Source: Bradyrhizobium sp. 138
GTDB lineage: Bacteria; Pseudomonadota; Alphaproteobacteria; Rhizobiales; Xanthobacteraceae
Assembly: GCF_023074075.1 (NCBI RefSeq)
Contig: NZ_JADPKT010000007.1
Location: 124,001 to 188,000, forward strand
Reading direction: 5' to 3'
DNA length: 64,000 nt
The number at the start of each line of letters is the position of its first letter. Position 1 is the stretch's first letter. The position numbers and the translations under genes are program-made. The notes below the pieces were generated by a model. That model searched no databases and was not told the origin of the DNA. It saw only the letters and a program-made list of their open reading frames with translations. This document shows positions 7,936 to 16,474 of this stretch, in pieces.

Positions 7936-9117
7936 ATGACCATGGCTGCGGCGATGCAAAGCCGGACGGCAGAAGCGCCAGCGCGGTCGAAAGCAAGCCG
8001 TATCGCGCATGTCGATATCGTCACCGATCTCGGCGCCGCCGAGACGGTCTGGCGCGCCTTCGAGGAGCCCGGCCATCTCTTCACGCCCTATCAGCGGTTC
8101 GATCTGCTGAGCCCCTGGCAGCGACTGGTCGGCGAGCGCGAGGGCGCGCGCCCCTTCGTGGTGATCGGCCGCGACGCCGATCAAAAGCCGCTCGTGCTGC
8201 TGCCGCTCTCGCTGCGCCAGGGCCACGGCGTGCGCACCGCCTGCTTCATGGGCGGCAAGCATACGACCTTCAACATGGGCCTGTGGAACGCCGAATGCGC
8301 TGCGCAAACCGCTGCCGCTGATCTCGAGGCTCTGCTTGCGCCGCTCCGCGAGCACATCGACGTGCTCGCGCTGACGCAGCAGCCGCTGCGCTGGCACGAC
8401 CAGCAGAACCCGTTTGCATCGCTGCCGCGGCAGAGCGCGATCAACGGCTGCCCGCAGCTTGTGATGGAGCCGGGCGGCCCGCCGGCTTCGCGGATCAGCA
8501 ATTCCTTCCGCCGCCGCCTCAAGAGCAAGGAAAAGAAGCTCCAGGCGCTCCCCGGCTATCGCTATCACCTTGCTACGTCAGACGCAGACGTCACCCGCCT
8601 GCTCGACTGGTTCTTCCGCGTCAAGCCGGCGCGGATGGCGGAACAGAAGCTCCCGAACGTCTTCGCCGAGCCCGGCGTCGAACAGTTCGTCCGCAGCGCC
8701 TGCCATGCGCCGCGCGGTGAAGGCCGCGTCATCGACATCCACGCGCTCGAATGCGACGACGAGGTGATCGCGATCTTCGCAGGCGTCGCCGACGGCCAGC
8801 GCTTCTCGATGATGTTCAACACCTATACGATGTCCGAGCACGCCCGCTACAGTCCCGGCCTGATCCTGATGCGGTACATCATCGATCGCTACGGCGAGCG
8901 CGGCTATCGCTCGCTCGACCTCGGCATCGGTTCGGACGATTACAAGCGGATGTTCTGCAAGGACGACGAAGAGATCTTCGACAGCTTCGTCCCGCTGACG
9001 TCGCGCGGAAAACTCGCGGCGATGGCGATGTCCTCGCTCAGCCACGGCAAGCGGCTGGTGAAGCAGAACCAGATGCTGTTCGATTTGGCACGCCGGCTGC
9101 GACAGGCGTTCGGGTAA
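7936..9117 (+). CDS. CelD/BcsL-type GNAT acetyltransferase
   Basis: A 393-residue protein of the CelD/BcsL acetyltransferase family, a GNAT-fold group often found in cellulose and exopolysaccharide loci. An N-terminal half with FNMGLWN and PLRWHDQQNP precedes the GNAT-like core, which contains the SFRRRLKSKEKKL segment and a later YSPGLILMRYIID and LDLGIGSDDYK region typical of the family. It probably acylates a sugar unit or a lipid-linked intermediate in the cytoplasm. It is divergent from the deacetylase-like gene (131-base spacer) and convergent with the Wzz-like gene. The acceptor is unknown. Confidence 0.8.
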   Translation: MTMAAAMQSRTAEAPARSKASRIAHVDIVTDLGAAETVWRAFEEPGHLFTPYQRFDLLSPWQRLVGEREGARPFVVIGRDADQKPLVLLPLSLRQGHGVRTACFMGGKHTTFNMGLWNAECAAQTAAADLEALLAPLREHIDVLALTQQPLRWHDQQNPFASLPRQSAINGCPQLVMEPGGPPASRISNSFRRRLKSKEKKLQALPGYRYHLATSDADVTRLLDWFFRVKPARMAEQKLPNVFAEPGVEQFVRSACHAPRGEGRVIDIHALECDDEVIAIFAGVADGQRFSMMFNTYTMSEHARYSPGLILMRYIIDRYGERGYRSLDLGIGSDDYKRMFCKDDEEIFDSFVPLTSRGKLAAMAMSSLSHGKRLVKQNQMLFDLARRLRQAFG

Positions 9118-9140
9118 AAGCTCTCCGCGAACGTCGATAT

Positions 9141-9234
9141 CGTAGGGTGGGCAAAGCGAAGCGTGCCCACGTCTTTCATTACTGTAGCGGATTGGAGGTG
9201 GGCACGGCGCAAGCGCGCCTTTGCCCACCCTACG
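9141..9234. repeat. Intergenic inverted repeat, group A copy 1
   Basis: The arms CGTAGGGTGGGCAAAG and CTTTGCCCACCCTACG bracket an inner GTGCCCAC/GTGGGCAC pair, giving a long two-stage hairpin. The same arms recur at about 17.7 and 51.2 kb. It sits between convergent genes. Confidence 0.85.
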
Positions 9235-9259
9235 AAACCGAGTGCGCGGAGAGATAATC

Positions 9260-11554
9260 CTACGCCGCCACCACGCGCGGCGCGTCCGTCGAATTCGACG
9301 CCTGCACCGGCTTGCTCAGCATGGTCACCTCGCTGAAGCCGACCGCTCTCAGCTGCTCGCACATCAGCGTGCGCGCATCCGGCGCCATCGACGCATCGGG
9401 CACCACGACGGCGCGGGCATGCGCCGTCAACAGCTCGGCCGGAAGATCCGAGGCGCTGCCGGCATCGATCAGCACGTGATCATAGGCGCGCAGCAGCGCG
9501 TCGATGGCGAGCGTCACTCGCGGCGATTGCAAGAGGCTACGGTCGAAGCCGGGACGGCCGGCCATGACGAGATGCAACCGCGACAGCTTGTCCCGGGTGA
9601 TCACTTGCGCGAACGACGCCTCGCCCTGCATCAGCTCGGCAAGGCCGCAAGCCGAAGCATCGACCGACACCGCGGCGATCGTCGGCGAGGACGCGGCGAG
9701 GTCGACCACGACGACGCGCGCCTCGCGCGCCAGATGCCGGGCGAGCGTCAGCGTCGACAGCGTGATGGCTTCGCCTGAGGCGGTGCCGAGCACGGTGACC
9801 TTCTTCGCCGCGCTGCCTGCGGCACGCAGGCCGTCGGCGAGACGCTCGATCTCGGTGAATTCGGTGACGTCCCCATCGCTCGTCATCTCCGGCTGGAGCG
9901 GCGCGGGCTCTGCCAAAGCGGGATCGATGCCGGGATCAATAACGGGAGCGACGGCCGGCTGGACCTGCACGTCTCGGCGCGCCGGCGCCTGCGCCGGGCG
10001 GACCGCCGCCACCGCGCGCGGCGCGGTCTGGCGCAATAGCTCGCCGGTGACGACGACGCCGGACGACAGCAGCAGCGTCGCGATCGTCGCGATCAGCACG
10101 ATCGGCAGCTTCTTCGGATAGGCCGGCGTGTTCGAGACGATGGCGCGTGAAATGATGCGGCCGTCGGTCGGTGCCGTGTCGATGGTCTCGCGGGTGTTGG
10201 CCTCGCGGTACTTGGCCAGATAAGTCTCGAGCAGATCGCGCTGCGCCTTGGCCTCGCGCTCCAGCGCGCGAAGCTGGACGTCCTGGCCGTTGGTGGACGC
10301 CGCCTGCTTCTTGAGTTGCTCGAGGCTAACGGTCAGGCCATCGACCCGGCCGCTGGCGATCCTTGCGTCGCTTTCGAGCGAGCGCGAGATCTTGGCCGCT
10401 TCGTCGCGAATCTGGTTGTCGAGGTCACCAAGCTGGGCCTTCAGCTCCTTGATCCGCGGGTGATTTCCGAGCAACGTGGACGATTGCTCGGCGAGCTGCG
10501 CGCGCAACGTCACCCTCTGCTCCGACAGTCGGCGCATCAATTCCGAGTTCACGACCTCGGATGCCTCGATCGGCTTACCGCTCTGGAGCATTTCCTTGAT
10601 CAACCGCGCCTTGGACTCCGCGTCGGCCTTCATCGAGCGTGCATTGTTGAGCTGGGTGTTGACTTCACCCATCTGCTGGTTCGACAGCGTCGTGTTGTTG
10701 GTACCGATGAAGAGCGACGACTTGGAACGGAAGTCCTCGACCTTGGCCTCGGCGTCGGAAACCTTCTTGCGCAGATTCTCGATCTCGCCCGCGAGCCACT
10801 GGCTGGCGTTCTTGGCCTGCTCTTGGCGCACGCCCTGCTGCAGCACGAGATAGCCGTCGGCGATCGAATTGGCGACGCGGGCGGCAAGCTCGGGATCGGC
10901 GGACTGGAATTCGATCACGATCACACGCGACTTGTCGACGGCGTAGGCCTGGAGGCGCTCGTAATAGGAATCGAGCACGCGTTCTTCCGGCGTCATCGAG
11001 AACGGATCGCGGCCAATACCGATCATCGCCGCCAGCGACTTCAATGGCGAGATGCCTTGCAGCACCGGATCGAATTCGGGGCGCTCGGCAAGCTTGTTCT
11101 TCCTGATGATCTCGCGCGCGAGATCGCGCGACAGCACCAATTGCACCTGGCTGGTGACGGCCTCGGCGTCGAGCGCCTGGCGCTCCTCGGTGCGGTCGCT
11201 GCTCGGGCGCAGGAACACGTTCTCGCGGCCATCGATGAGGATGCGCGATTCGGACTTGTAGCGCGGCGTGACGAGATTGACGACGGCAAGGGATGCGACG
11301 AGCGCCAGCACCGTCGGCACGATGATCCAGCCACGCCGGCGCGCCAATGCCGCGCCGAGCGCGTGCAGGTCGATGTCGCCGGATTCGATCTGTGGCTGCT
11401 TGGTGAGGACGGCGGCAGGCTTAACCTCGACCTCGGCTTCAACCCTGGTTTCAACCTTGCGTTCAACCTTGGGCGCGGTGTCGGCTTTGGGCTTTGAAAC
11501 AGCCCGCGCAACCACCGCCTGGTCCTTGCCGGCACGCCAAAACGCTAAACGCAT
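9260..11554 (-). CDS. Wzz/GumC-type chain-length protein with inactive kinase-like domain
   Basis: A 764-residue inner-membrane polysaccharide co-polymerase. A basic/acidic N-tail is followed by the Wzz domain, with TM1 near 77-95, a long periplasmic coiled-coil region, and TM2 near 484-508. A Pro/Ala linker leads to a cytoplasmic BY-kinase-like domain from about 580. That domain lacks a Walker A lysine: GTASGEAITLST stands where GxxxxGKT/S is expected. There is also no tyrosine cluster at the C-terminus. It should control exopolysaccharide chain length or export, but phosphotransfer is doubtful. The ATG at 11554 is preferred to an upstream start adding nine residues. It is divergent from the glycosyltransferase gene. 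Confidence 0.85.
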   Translation of the reverse strand: MRLAFWRAGKDQAVVARAVSKPKADTAPKVERKVETRVEAEVEVKPAAVLTKQPQIESGDIDLHALGAALARRRGWIIVPTVLALVASLAVVNLVTPRYKSESRILIDGRENVFLRPSSDRTEERQALDAEAVTSQVQLVLSRDLAREIIRKNKLAERPEFDPVLQGISPLKSLAAMIGIGRDPFSMTPEERVLDSYYERLQAYAVDKSRVIVIEFQSADPELAARVANSIADGYLVLQQGVRQEQAKNASQWLAGEIENLRKKVSDAEAKVEDFRSKSSLFIGTNNTTLSNQQMGEVNTQLNNARSMKADAESKARLIKEMLQSGKPIEASEVVNSELMRRLSEQRVTLRAQLAEQSSTLLGNHPRIKELKAQLGDLDNQIRDEAAKISRSLESDARIASGRVDGLTVSLEQLKKQAASTNGQDVQLRALEREAKAQRDLLETYLAKYREANTRETIDTAPTDGRIISRAIVSNTPAYPKKLPIVLIATIATLLLSSGVVVTGELLRQTAPRAVAAVRPAQAPARRDVQVQPAVAPVIDPGIDPALAEPAPLQPEMTSDGDVTEFTEIERLADGLRAAGSAAKKVTVLGTASGEAITLSTLTLARHLAREARVVVVDLAASSPTIAAVSVDASACGLAELMQGEASFAQVITRDKLSRLHLVMAGRPGFDRSLLQSPRVTLAIDALLRAYDHVLIDAGSASDLPAELLTAHARAVVVPDASMAPDARTLMCEQLRAVGFSEVTMLSKPVQASNSTDAPRVVAA

Positions 11555-11756
11555 CGAACACTCCCGCAGGGGCAACGCCACTAAGCTACCTCAACCCCGG
11601 CGATTACACTCCATTAAGGTTGCCGCTGGGTTAATCGCGACGACAGGTGATCGCCGCGCTCGCGCTCGTCACCGTTTGTTAACCACGAGGGCTCTTAATC
11701 CGTCGCGATATTTCGTCGAATTGTTCGATATCCGTCGTCGAGCGCTGGTTTTGATC

Positions 11757-12890
11757 ATGCCCCCCTCACCCGACCGGCCGCTTCGTATCCTCCACGCCGT
11801 GCGCGCACCCGTTGGCGGCATCTTCCGCCACATCCTCGACGTCGCCAACGGCCAGGTCGACCGCGGCCATCACGTCGGCATTCTCGCCGACAGCCTCACC
11901 GGCGGCGAGCGCGCCGACAAGGCCCTTGCCGAACTCGCGCCGCGGCTGAAACTCGGTGTGCACCGGCTCGCGATCCGCCGTGAACCCTCGCCCGACGATG
12001 TCCTGGTGTGGCTTCGCATGCGGCGCCTGATTGCCACGCTCAAGCCCGACGTCATGCACGGCCACGGCGCCAAGGCCGGCGCCTTCATCCGCATGCGGCG
12101 GCGTTCCGACGACACCATCCGCATCTACACCCCGCATGGTGGCTCGCTGCATTATCCGCTCAACACCTTCAAGGGCGAGTTTTACGCGCGGCTCGAGCGG
12201 ACGCTGATGGATGCGACCGATCTGTTTCTGTTCGAAAGCGCATTCGCCCGCGACACCTATCAACGCATCGTCGGCACGCCCAAGGGCGTGGTGCATTGCG
12301 TGTTCAACGGTGTCACGCCGGAGGAGTTCGAGCCTGTCGTGACCGCCGACGATGCCACCGACCTCTGCTATGTCGGCGAGTTCCGGCACATCAAGGGCGC
12401 GGATCTCCTGGTCGATGCGGTGGCACGCCTGCACGAGGGCGGCAAGAAGGTCACGCTGACGCTCGGCGGCGACGGCGAGGAAACGGCGGCGCTCAAGGCG
12501 CAGGTCGAGGAGCTCGGCCTCACCAATGCCATCCGCTTCATCGGTCACGTCAAGGCACGCTACGGCTTTTCCAAAGGGCGGCTGCTGGTCGTTCCCTCGC
12601 GCGGTGATTCCATGCCCTATGTCGTGATCGAGGCCGGCGCCGCCGGCATTCCCATGATCGCATCCCGCATCGGCGGCATCCCCGAGATCTTCGGCTCCGA
12701 CAGTCCGGCCCTGTTCGCGCCGAGCAATTCCGAGGCCATGGCCGAGGCGATTGCGGCCGCCCTCAACAATCCCCAAACAACGGCGCAGCGCGCGGTCACC
12801 TTGCGCGAACGCATCTCGGCGCATTTCTCGCAAGCGGCGATGGTCGACGGCGTGATCGCCGGCTATCGCGACGCGTTTGCCAATCATTAA
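11757..12890 (+). CDS. GT4-type glycosyltransferase
   Basis: A 377-residue GT-B glycosyltransferase of family 4. The N-terminal domain starts RILHAVRAPVGGIFRHILDV and has HGHGAKAG near residue 101. The C-terminal domain has GEFRHIKGADLLVDAV, the GGDGEE loop, and the donor-site motif SRGDSMPYVVIEAGAAGIP. It is expected to add a sugar to the lipid-linked repeat unit on the cytoplasmic face of the inner membrane. The ATG at 11757 opens the conserved fold; a much earlier in-frame start would run antisense to the Wzz gene. The locus upstream and downstream is exopolysaccharide biosynthesis. Confidence 0.88.
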   Translation: MPPSPDRPLRILHAVRAPVGGIFRHILDVANGQVDRGHHVGILADSLTGGERADKALAELAPRLKLGVHRLAIRREPSPDDVLVWLRMRRLIATLKPDVMHGHGAKAGAFIRMRRRSDDTIRIYTPHGGSLHYPLNTFKGEFYARLERTLMDATDLFLFESAFARDTYQRIVGTPKGVVHCVFNGVTPEEFEPVVTADDATDLCYVGEFRHIKGADLLVDAVARLHEGGKKVTLTLGGDGEETAALKAQVEELGLTNAIRFIGHVKARYGFSKGRLLVVPSRGDSMPYVVIEAGAAGIPMIASRIGGIPEIFGSDSPALFAPSNSEAMAEAIAAALNNPQTTAQRAVTLRERISAHFSQAAMVDGVIAGYRDAFANH

Positions 12891-12900
12891 CCATCCTTAA
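12887..12900 (+). promoter_or_regulatory. Candidate CtrA-type site TTAACCATCCTTAA
   Basis: TTAACCAT followed by TTAA six bases after the first half-site. It overlaps the stop codon of the glycosyltransferase gene and lies about 50 bases upstream of the sugar-phosphate transferase. A further TTAACCAC lies at 11679-11686, upstream of the glycosyltransferase. Tentative. Confidence 0.35.
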
Positions 12901-12950
12901 ACCCGCTTTAGAAAATCTTCCGATTTGTTCGATAATCGAAGGGCCAGGGG

Positions 12951-14555
12951 ATGCTCGCCCGGGCGCGCAAGGCCGTGCCGTGGGCTTTGGAATGGACGTG
13001 GACACCCGTGGAACCGCTCAACGCACGCTCGATGCTCGACGCCGCGGCCAGCGCTGCGGCGAAGCCCGCTGACCAGCCCTTCGTCGAGCGCCGCCGCCGG
13101 CTGTCGCCCGCGGCGCTCGACGTCGTCAACCAGAAGGTCGCCCGCGCCTATTCGCCGATCGTGATCGCCGGCTTCGTGCGCCTCGCAGACTTCGCGCTGC
13201 TGAGCCTCGTCGGTGTCGCGCTCTATCTCGGCTATGTGATGCCGCTCTCCGGCTTCAGCTGGGTCTATCCCGCCGAGGTCATCGCCGTGGCGGTCGCCAC
13301 CGTCGTTTGCTTCCAGGCCGCCGACATCTATCAGGTGCAGCTGTTCCGCGGCCAGCTGCGGCAGATGACACGAATGATCTCGTCCTGGTCGTTCGTCTTC
13401 CTGCTGTTCATCGGCATCTCGTTCTTCGCCAAATACGGCAGCGAAATCTCGCGGCTTTGGCTTGCCGCCTTCTACTTCCTCGGGCTTGCCGCGCTGATCG
13501 CCGAGCGTCTGGTGCTGCGCTCGCTGGTGCGCGGCTGGGCGCGCCAGGGCCGGCTCGACCGCCGCACCATCATCGTCGGCTCCGACAGCAATGGCGAGCA
13601 GCTGGTCGAAGCCCTGAAGGCGCAGGAGGATTCCGACATCCACGTGCTCGGCGTGTTCGACGACCGCAATGACAGCCGCGCGCTCGACACCTGCGCCGGC
13701 GCGCGCAAGCTCGGCAAGGTCGACGACATCGTCGAATTCGCCCGCCGCACCCGTGTCGATCTCGTGCTGTTCGCGTTGCCGATCTCGGCGGAGACGCGCA
13801 TCCTGGAGATGCTGAAGAAGCTCTGGGTGCTGCCGGTCGACATCCGCCTCTCCGCGCACACCAACAAGCTGCGCTTCCGGCCTCGCTCCTATTCCTATCT
13901 CGGCGAGGTGCCGACGCTCGACGTGTTCGAGGCGCCGATCACCGACTGGGACCTCGTGATGAAATGGCTGTTCGACCGCGTGGTCGGCAGCCTCGCCCTG
14001 CTCGCGGCCCTGCCGGTGATGGGCCTCGTCGCGCTCGCGGTGAGGCTCGACAGCCCCGGCCCGGTGCTGTTCCGCCAGAAGCGCTTCGGCTTCAACAACG
14101 AGCGCATCGACGTCTACAAATTCCGCTCGATGTACCACCATCAGGCCGACCCCACGGCGTCGAAGGTCGTGACCAAGAACGATCCGCGCGTCACCCGCGT
14201 CGGCCGCTTCATCCGCAAGACCAGCCTCGACGAGCTGCCGCAGCTCTTCAATGTGGTGTTCGCCGGCAATCTCTCGCTGGTCGGTCCGCGTCCGCACGCG
14301 GTGCAAGGCAAGCTGCAGAGCCGGCTGTTCGACGAGGCCGTCGACGGCTATTTCGCCCGCCATCGCGTCAAGCCTGGAATCACCGGCTGGGCCCAGATCA
14401 ACGGCTGGCGCGGCGAGATCGACAACGAAGAGAAGATCCAGAAGCGCGTCGAGTTCGACCTCTATTACATCGAGAACTGGTCGGTGCTGTTCGACCTCTT
14501 CATTCTCCTGAAGACGCCGATCTCGCTGCTGACCAAGAACGAGAACGCGTATTGA
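12951..14555 (+). CDS. Undecaprenyl-phosphate sugar phosphotransferase (ExoY/WcaJ type)
   Basis: A 534-residue initiating enzyme that transfers a sugar phosphate, probably glucose or galactose, to undecaprenyl phosphate. The N-terminal half has about four membrane helices (residues 65-190) followed by a Rossmann-like region starting [16 protein letters not shown] fifth helix near 345 precedes the bacterial sugar transferase domain. That domain contains [22 protein letters not shown] and [11 protein letters not shown]. Full length equals polyisoprenyl glycosylphosphotransferases rather than the short ExoY form. The ATG at 12951 has a CCAGGGG tract upstream; a GTG at 13008 is an alternative. 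Confidence 0.9.
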   Translation: MLARARKAVPWALEWTWTPVEPLNARSMLDAAASAAAKPADQPFVERRRRLSPAALDVVNQKVARAYSPIVIAGFVRLADFALLSLVGVALYLGYVMPLSGFSWVYPAEVIAVAVATVVCFQAADIYQVQLFRGQLRQMTRMISSWSFVFLLFIGISFFAKYGSEISRLWLAAFYFLGLAALIAERLVLRSLVRGWARQGRLDRRTIIVGSDSNGEQLVEALKAQEDSDIHVLGVFDDRNDSRALDTCAGARKLGKVDDIVEFARRTRVDLVLFALPISAETRILEMLKKLWVLPVDIRLSAHTNKLRFRPRSYSYLGEVPTLDVFEAPITDWDLVMKWLFDRVVGSLALLAALPVMGLVALAVRLDSPGPVLFRQKRFGFNNERIDVYKFRSMYHHQADPTASKVVTKNDPRVTRVGRFIRKTSLDELPQLFNVVFAGNLSLVGPRPHAVQGKLQSRLFDEAVDGYFARHRVKPGITGWAQINGWRGEIDNEEKIQKRVEFDLYYIENWSVLFDLFILLKTPISLLTKNENAY

Positions 14556-14625
14556 GTTTCCGTCATGCCCCGGTCGAGCCGGGCGATGACAGCGCATTGT
14601 AGCGTACGAGCAGCGTGAGCGTGTG

Positions 14626-15882
14626 ATGGCGTATGCGGCGACAGCCGGTGAAGTGAAGTTGGCCGCATCGGCTGCGCCCGGCGTGCTGGCGCTGCAGCGC
14701 GCGCTGGTGTGGCTGGTCGGCGCCTCCGGCGCGGTCGTCTTCATCGAGCCGAGCCCCTACGAGATCGTGACGCTGCTCGCCGCCGTGATGTTCTTCGCCA
14801 CCGGCCTGCGCTTACGGCTCGCGCTGATGCCGCTGGTGGCGCTGCTGATCCTGCTCAATGTCGGTTACACGATCAGCGCGATCCCGCTGTTCGACAAGTC
14901 CGAGGTGGTGAGCTGGATCGCGACCTCCTGGTACATGGCGGTGACCGTGGTGTTCTTCGCCATGGTCATGTCCGAGGATACGCTGGCCAGGCTCGACATG
15001 CTCCGCCGCGGCCTCGTGGTCGGCGCGATGGTCGCCTCGGTGCTGGCGGTCGCCGGCTATTTCCACCTGGTTCCCGGCGGCAACGACCTCCTCACGCTGT
15101 ACGGGCGCGCGCGCGGCACGTTCAAGGATCCGAACGTGCTCGGCGCCTTTCTGATCCTGCCCGCGTTGTTCGCGCTTCAGAGCGTGGTTTCGGACAAGCT
15201 CGGCAAAGCCTTTCGCCACGTCCTCGCCTTCGGCATCATGTCGCTGGCGATCCTGCTCGCCTTCTCCCGTGCCGCCTGGGGCGGGCTGGTGCTGACCTCC
15301 GCCTTCATGCTGGCGCTGATGGTGCTGACCAGCCGCACCAACGCGCAGCGCTCGCGCATCATCATCATGGCGATCGTCGCCGCGGTGCTGGGGCTGGCGC
15401 TGATCGCGGTGCTGCTGTCGTTCGATTCCACCGCCGAGATGTTCAAGCAGCGCGCAAGCTTCGACCAGAGCTACGACGAGGGACGCTTCGGCCGGTTCGG
15501 CCGGCATATCCTCGGCGCGGAGATGGCGCTCGACCTGCCGTTCGGCATCGGGCCGCTGCAATTCCACCGGTTCTTCCCCGAGGACACCCACAACTCCTAT
15601 CTCAACGCCTTCATGTCCGGCGGCTGGCTGGCCGGCGTGTGCTATCCTGCGCTGGTCCTCACCACCGTCATCATGGGCTTCCGGCACGTCTTCGTCCGTG
15701 TGCCCTGGCAGCGCGCTTATCTCGCCGTATTCGCCGCCTTCGTCGGCACCGTCGGCGAATGCCTGGTGATCGACACCGACCACTGGCGACACTTCTGGAT
15801 GATGCTGGGCGTGATGTGGGGCATGATCGCGGCCGCACAGATCTACAGGATCAGGGCTGGCGAGGACGCGTCTTCAGCTTGA
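14626..15882 (+). CDS. O-antigen ligase/Wzy-like membrane protein
   Basis: A 418-residue polytopic protein with about ten to twelve transmembrane segments. A large periplasmic loop lies near residues 280-330. The segment RARGTFKDPNVLGAFLILP near 160 is characteristic of Wzy_C/O-antigen ligase-type proteins. It probably polymerises or ligates the exopolysaccharide at the periplasmic side. A GTG codon directly precedes the chosen ATG. The last 32 bases overlap the convergent MarR gene. Confidence 0.85.
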   Translation: MAYAATAGEVKLAASAAPGVLALQRALVWLVGASGAVVFIEPSPYEIVTLLAAVMFFATGLRLRLALMPLVALLILLNVGYTISAIPLFDKSEVVSWIATSWYMAVTVVFFAMVMSEDTLARLDMLRRGLVVGAMVASVLAVAGYFHLVPGGNDLLTLYGRARGTFKDPNVLGAFLILPALFALQSVVSDKLGKAFRHVLAFGIMSLAILLAFSRAAWGGLVLTSAFMLALMVLTSRTNAQRSRIIIMAIVAAVLGLALIAVLLSFDSTAEMFKQRASFDQSYDEGRFGRFGRHILGAEMALDLPFGIGPLQFHRFFPEDTHNSYLNAFMSGGWLAGVCYPALVLTTVIMGFRHVFVRVPWQRAYLAVFAAFVGTVGECLVIDTDHWRHFWMMLGVMWGMIAAAQIYRIRAGEDASSA

Positions 15883-16390
15883 GAGCCGGACGCTTCTCCG
15901 GCGGCGTGTCGAGCAGGCCCTTCAGTGCCTCCGTCGCCGCGAGCACACCCTTGTAGCCCTCATTGGCGAAACGCAGCAGCAGCCGCAACTCCTCGTCGGA
16001 ATAACCAACGAAGACCCTCTCCATCGCCTGCTGCATCGGCACGTAGAACTGGCCGATCTTCATCGCCGCCTCCGGCACGACCGCAATGAAGACCTTGCGG
16101 CGGTCTTTCTCGTCGCGCTCGCGGCGCACCAGGCCGGCCTTTTCGAGCCGGTCGACCACGCCGGTGATGGCACCCGTCGTGAGGCCCGTGACCTCGGCGA
16201 GGCGGCCGGCGGTCACGCGGCCTTCGAGGTACAGGATGTCCATGCATTCAAGGTCGGAATTGGCAATTCCGGCAACGTTCGCAACGGTCTGGCCATAAAG
16301 CACACCCTGCGCCGACGACCGGCGCATCGCCTCCTCCAGTTCCTGCAACAGCGCCGTGCGCGCCTTCGTCCTTGACAAGGTCGGCCTCAT
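15851..16390 (-). CDS. MarR-family transcriptional regulator
   Basis: A 179-residue winged-helix repressor-type protein. The recognition helix region runs ITGVVDRLEKAGLVRRER, followed by the wing residues DEKDRRKVFI, the canonical MarR pattern. The C-terminal 20 residues are rich in Pro, Lys and Arg. It is divergent from the FAD monooxygenase gene, and a CCACTAA/TTAGTGG palindrome lies in their 84-base spacer. It most likely represses itself and the oxidoreductase until an aromatic ligand binds. The ligand is unknown. Confidence 0.88.
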   Translation of the reverse strand: MRPTLSRTKARTALLQELEEAMRRSSAQGVLYGQTVANVAGIANSDLECMDILYLEGRVTAGRLAEVTGLTTGAITGVVDRLEKAGLVRRERDEKDRRKVFIAVVPEAAMKIGQFYVPMQQAMERVFVGYSDEELRLLLRFANEGYKGVLAATEALKGLLDTPPEKRPALKLKTRPRQP

Positions 16391-16412
16391 ATCTTAGGCG
16401 ATATATATCTTA

Positions 16413-16433
16413 GCCACTAAGAGATTTAGTGGC
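16413..16433. promoter_or_regulatory. Candidate MarR operator (GCCACTAA-5-TTAGTGGC)
   Basis: A perfect 8-bp inverted repeat with a 5-base spacer lies between the divergent marR and FAD-monooxygenase genes, 23 bases from the marR start and 41 from the oxidoreductase start. A related CTTAGGCGATATATATCTTAG element adjoins it. Placement and symmetry suit a MarR dimer. Confidence 0.6.
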
Positions 16434-16474
16434 CGTAATTTCTCCTAGCACCACGGAAACGTCGGGAGCAAGCC

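Noticed and set aside
10316..11497. Long open frame antisense to the Wzz gene
   Set aside because: It mirrors a GC-rich coding gene. The Wzz protein on the other strand has clear domains, whereas this frame has a repetitive Arg/Leu/His make-up and no motifs.
12897..14744. 615-codon frame opposite the sugar-phosphate transferase
   Set aside because: It is very rich in His, Arg, Asp and Glu, as expected for antisense of a GC-rich membrane protein gene, and has no start signal.
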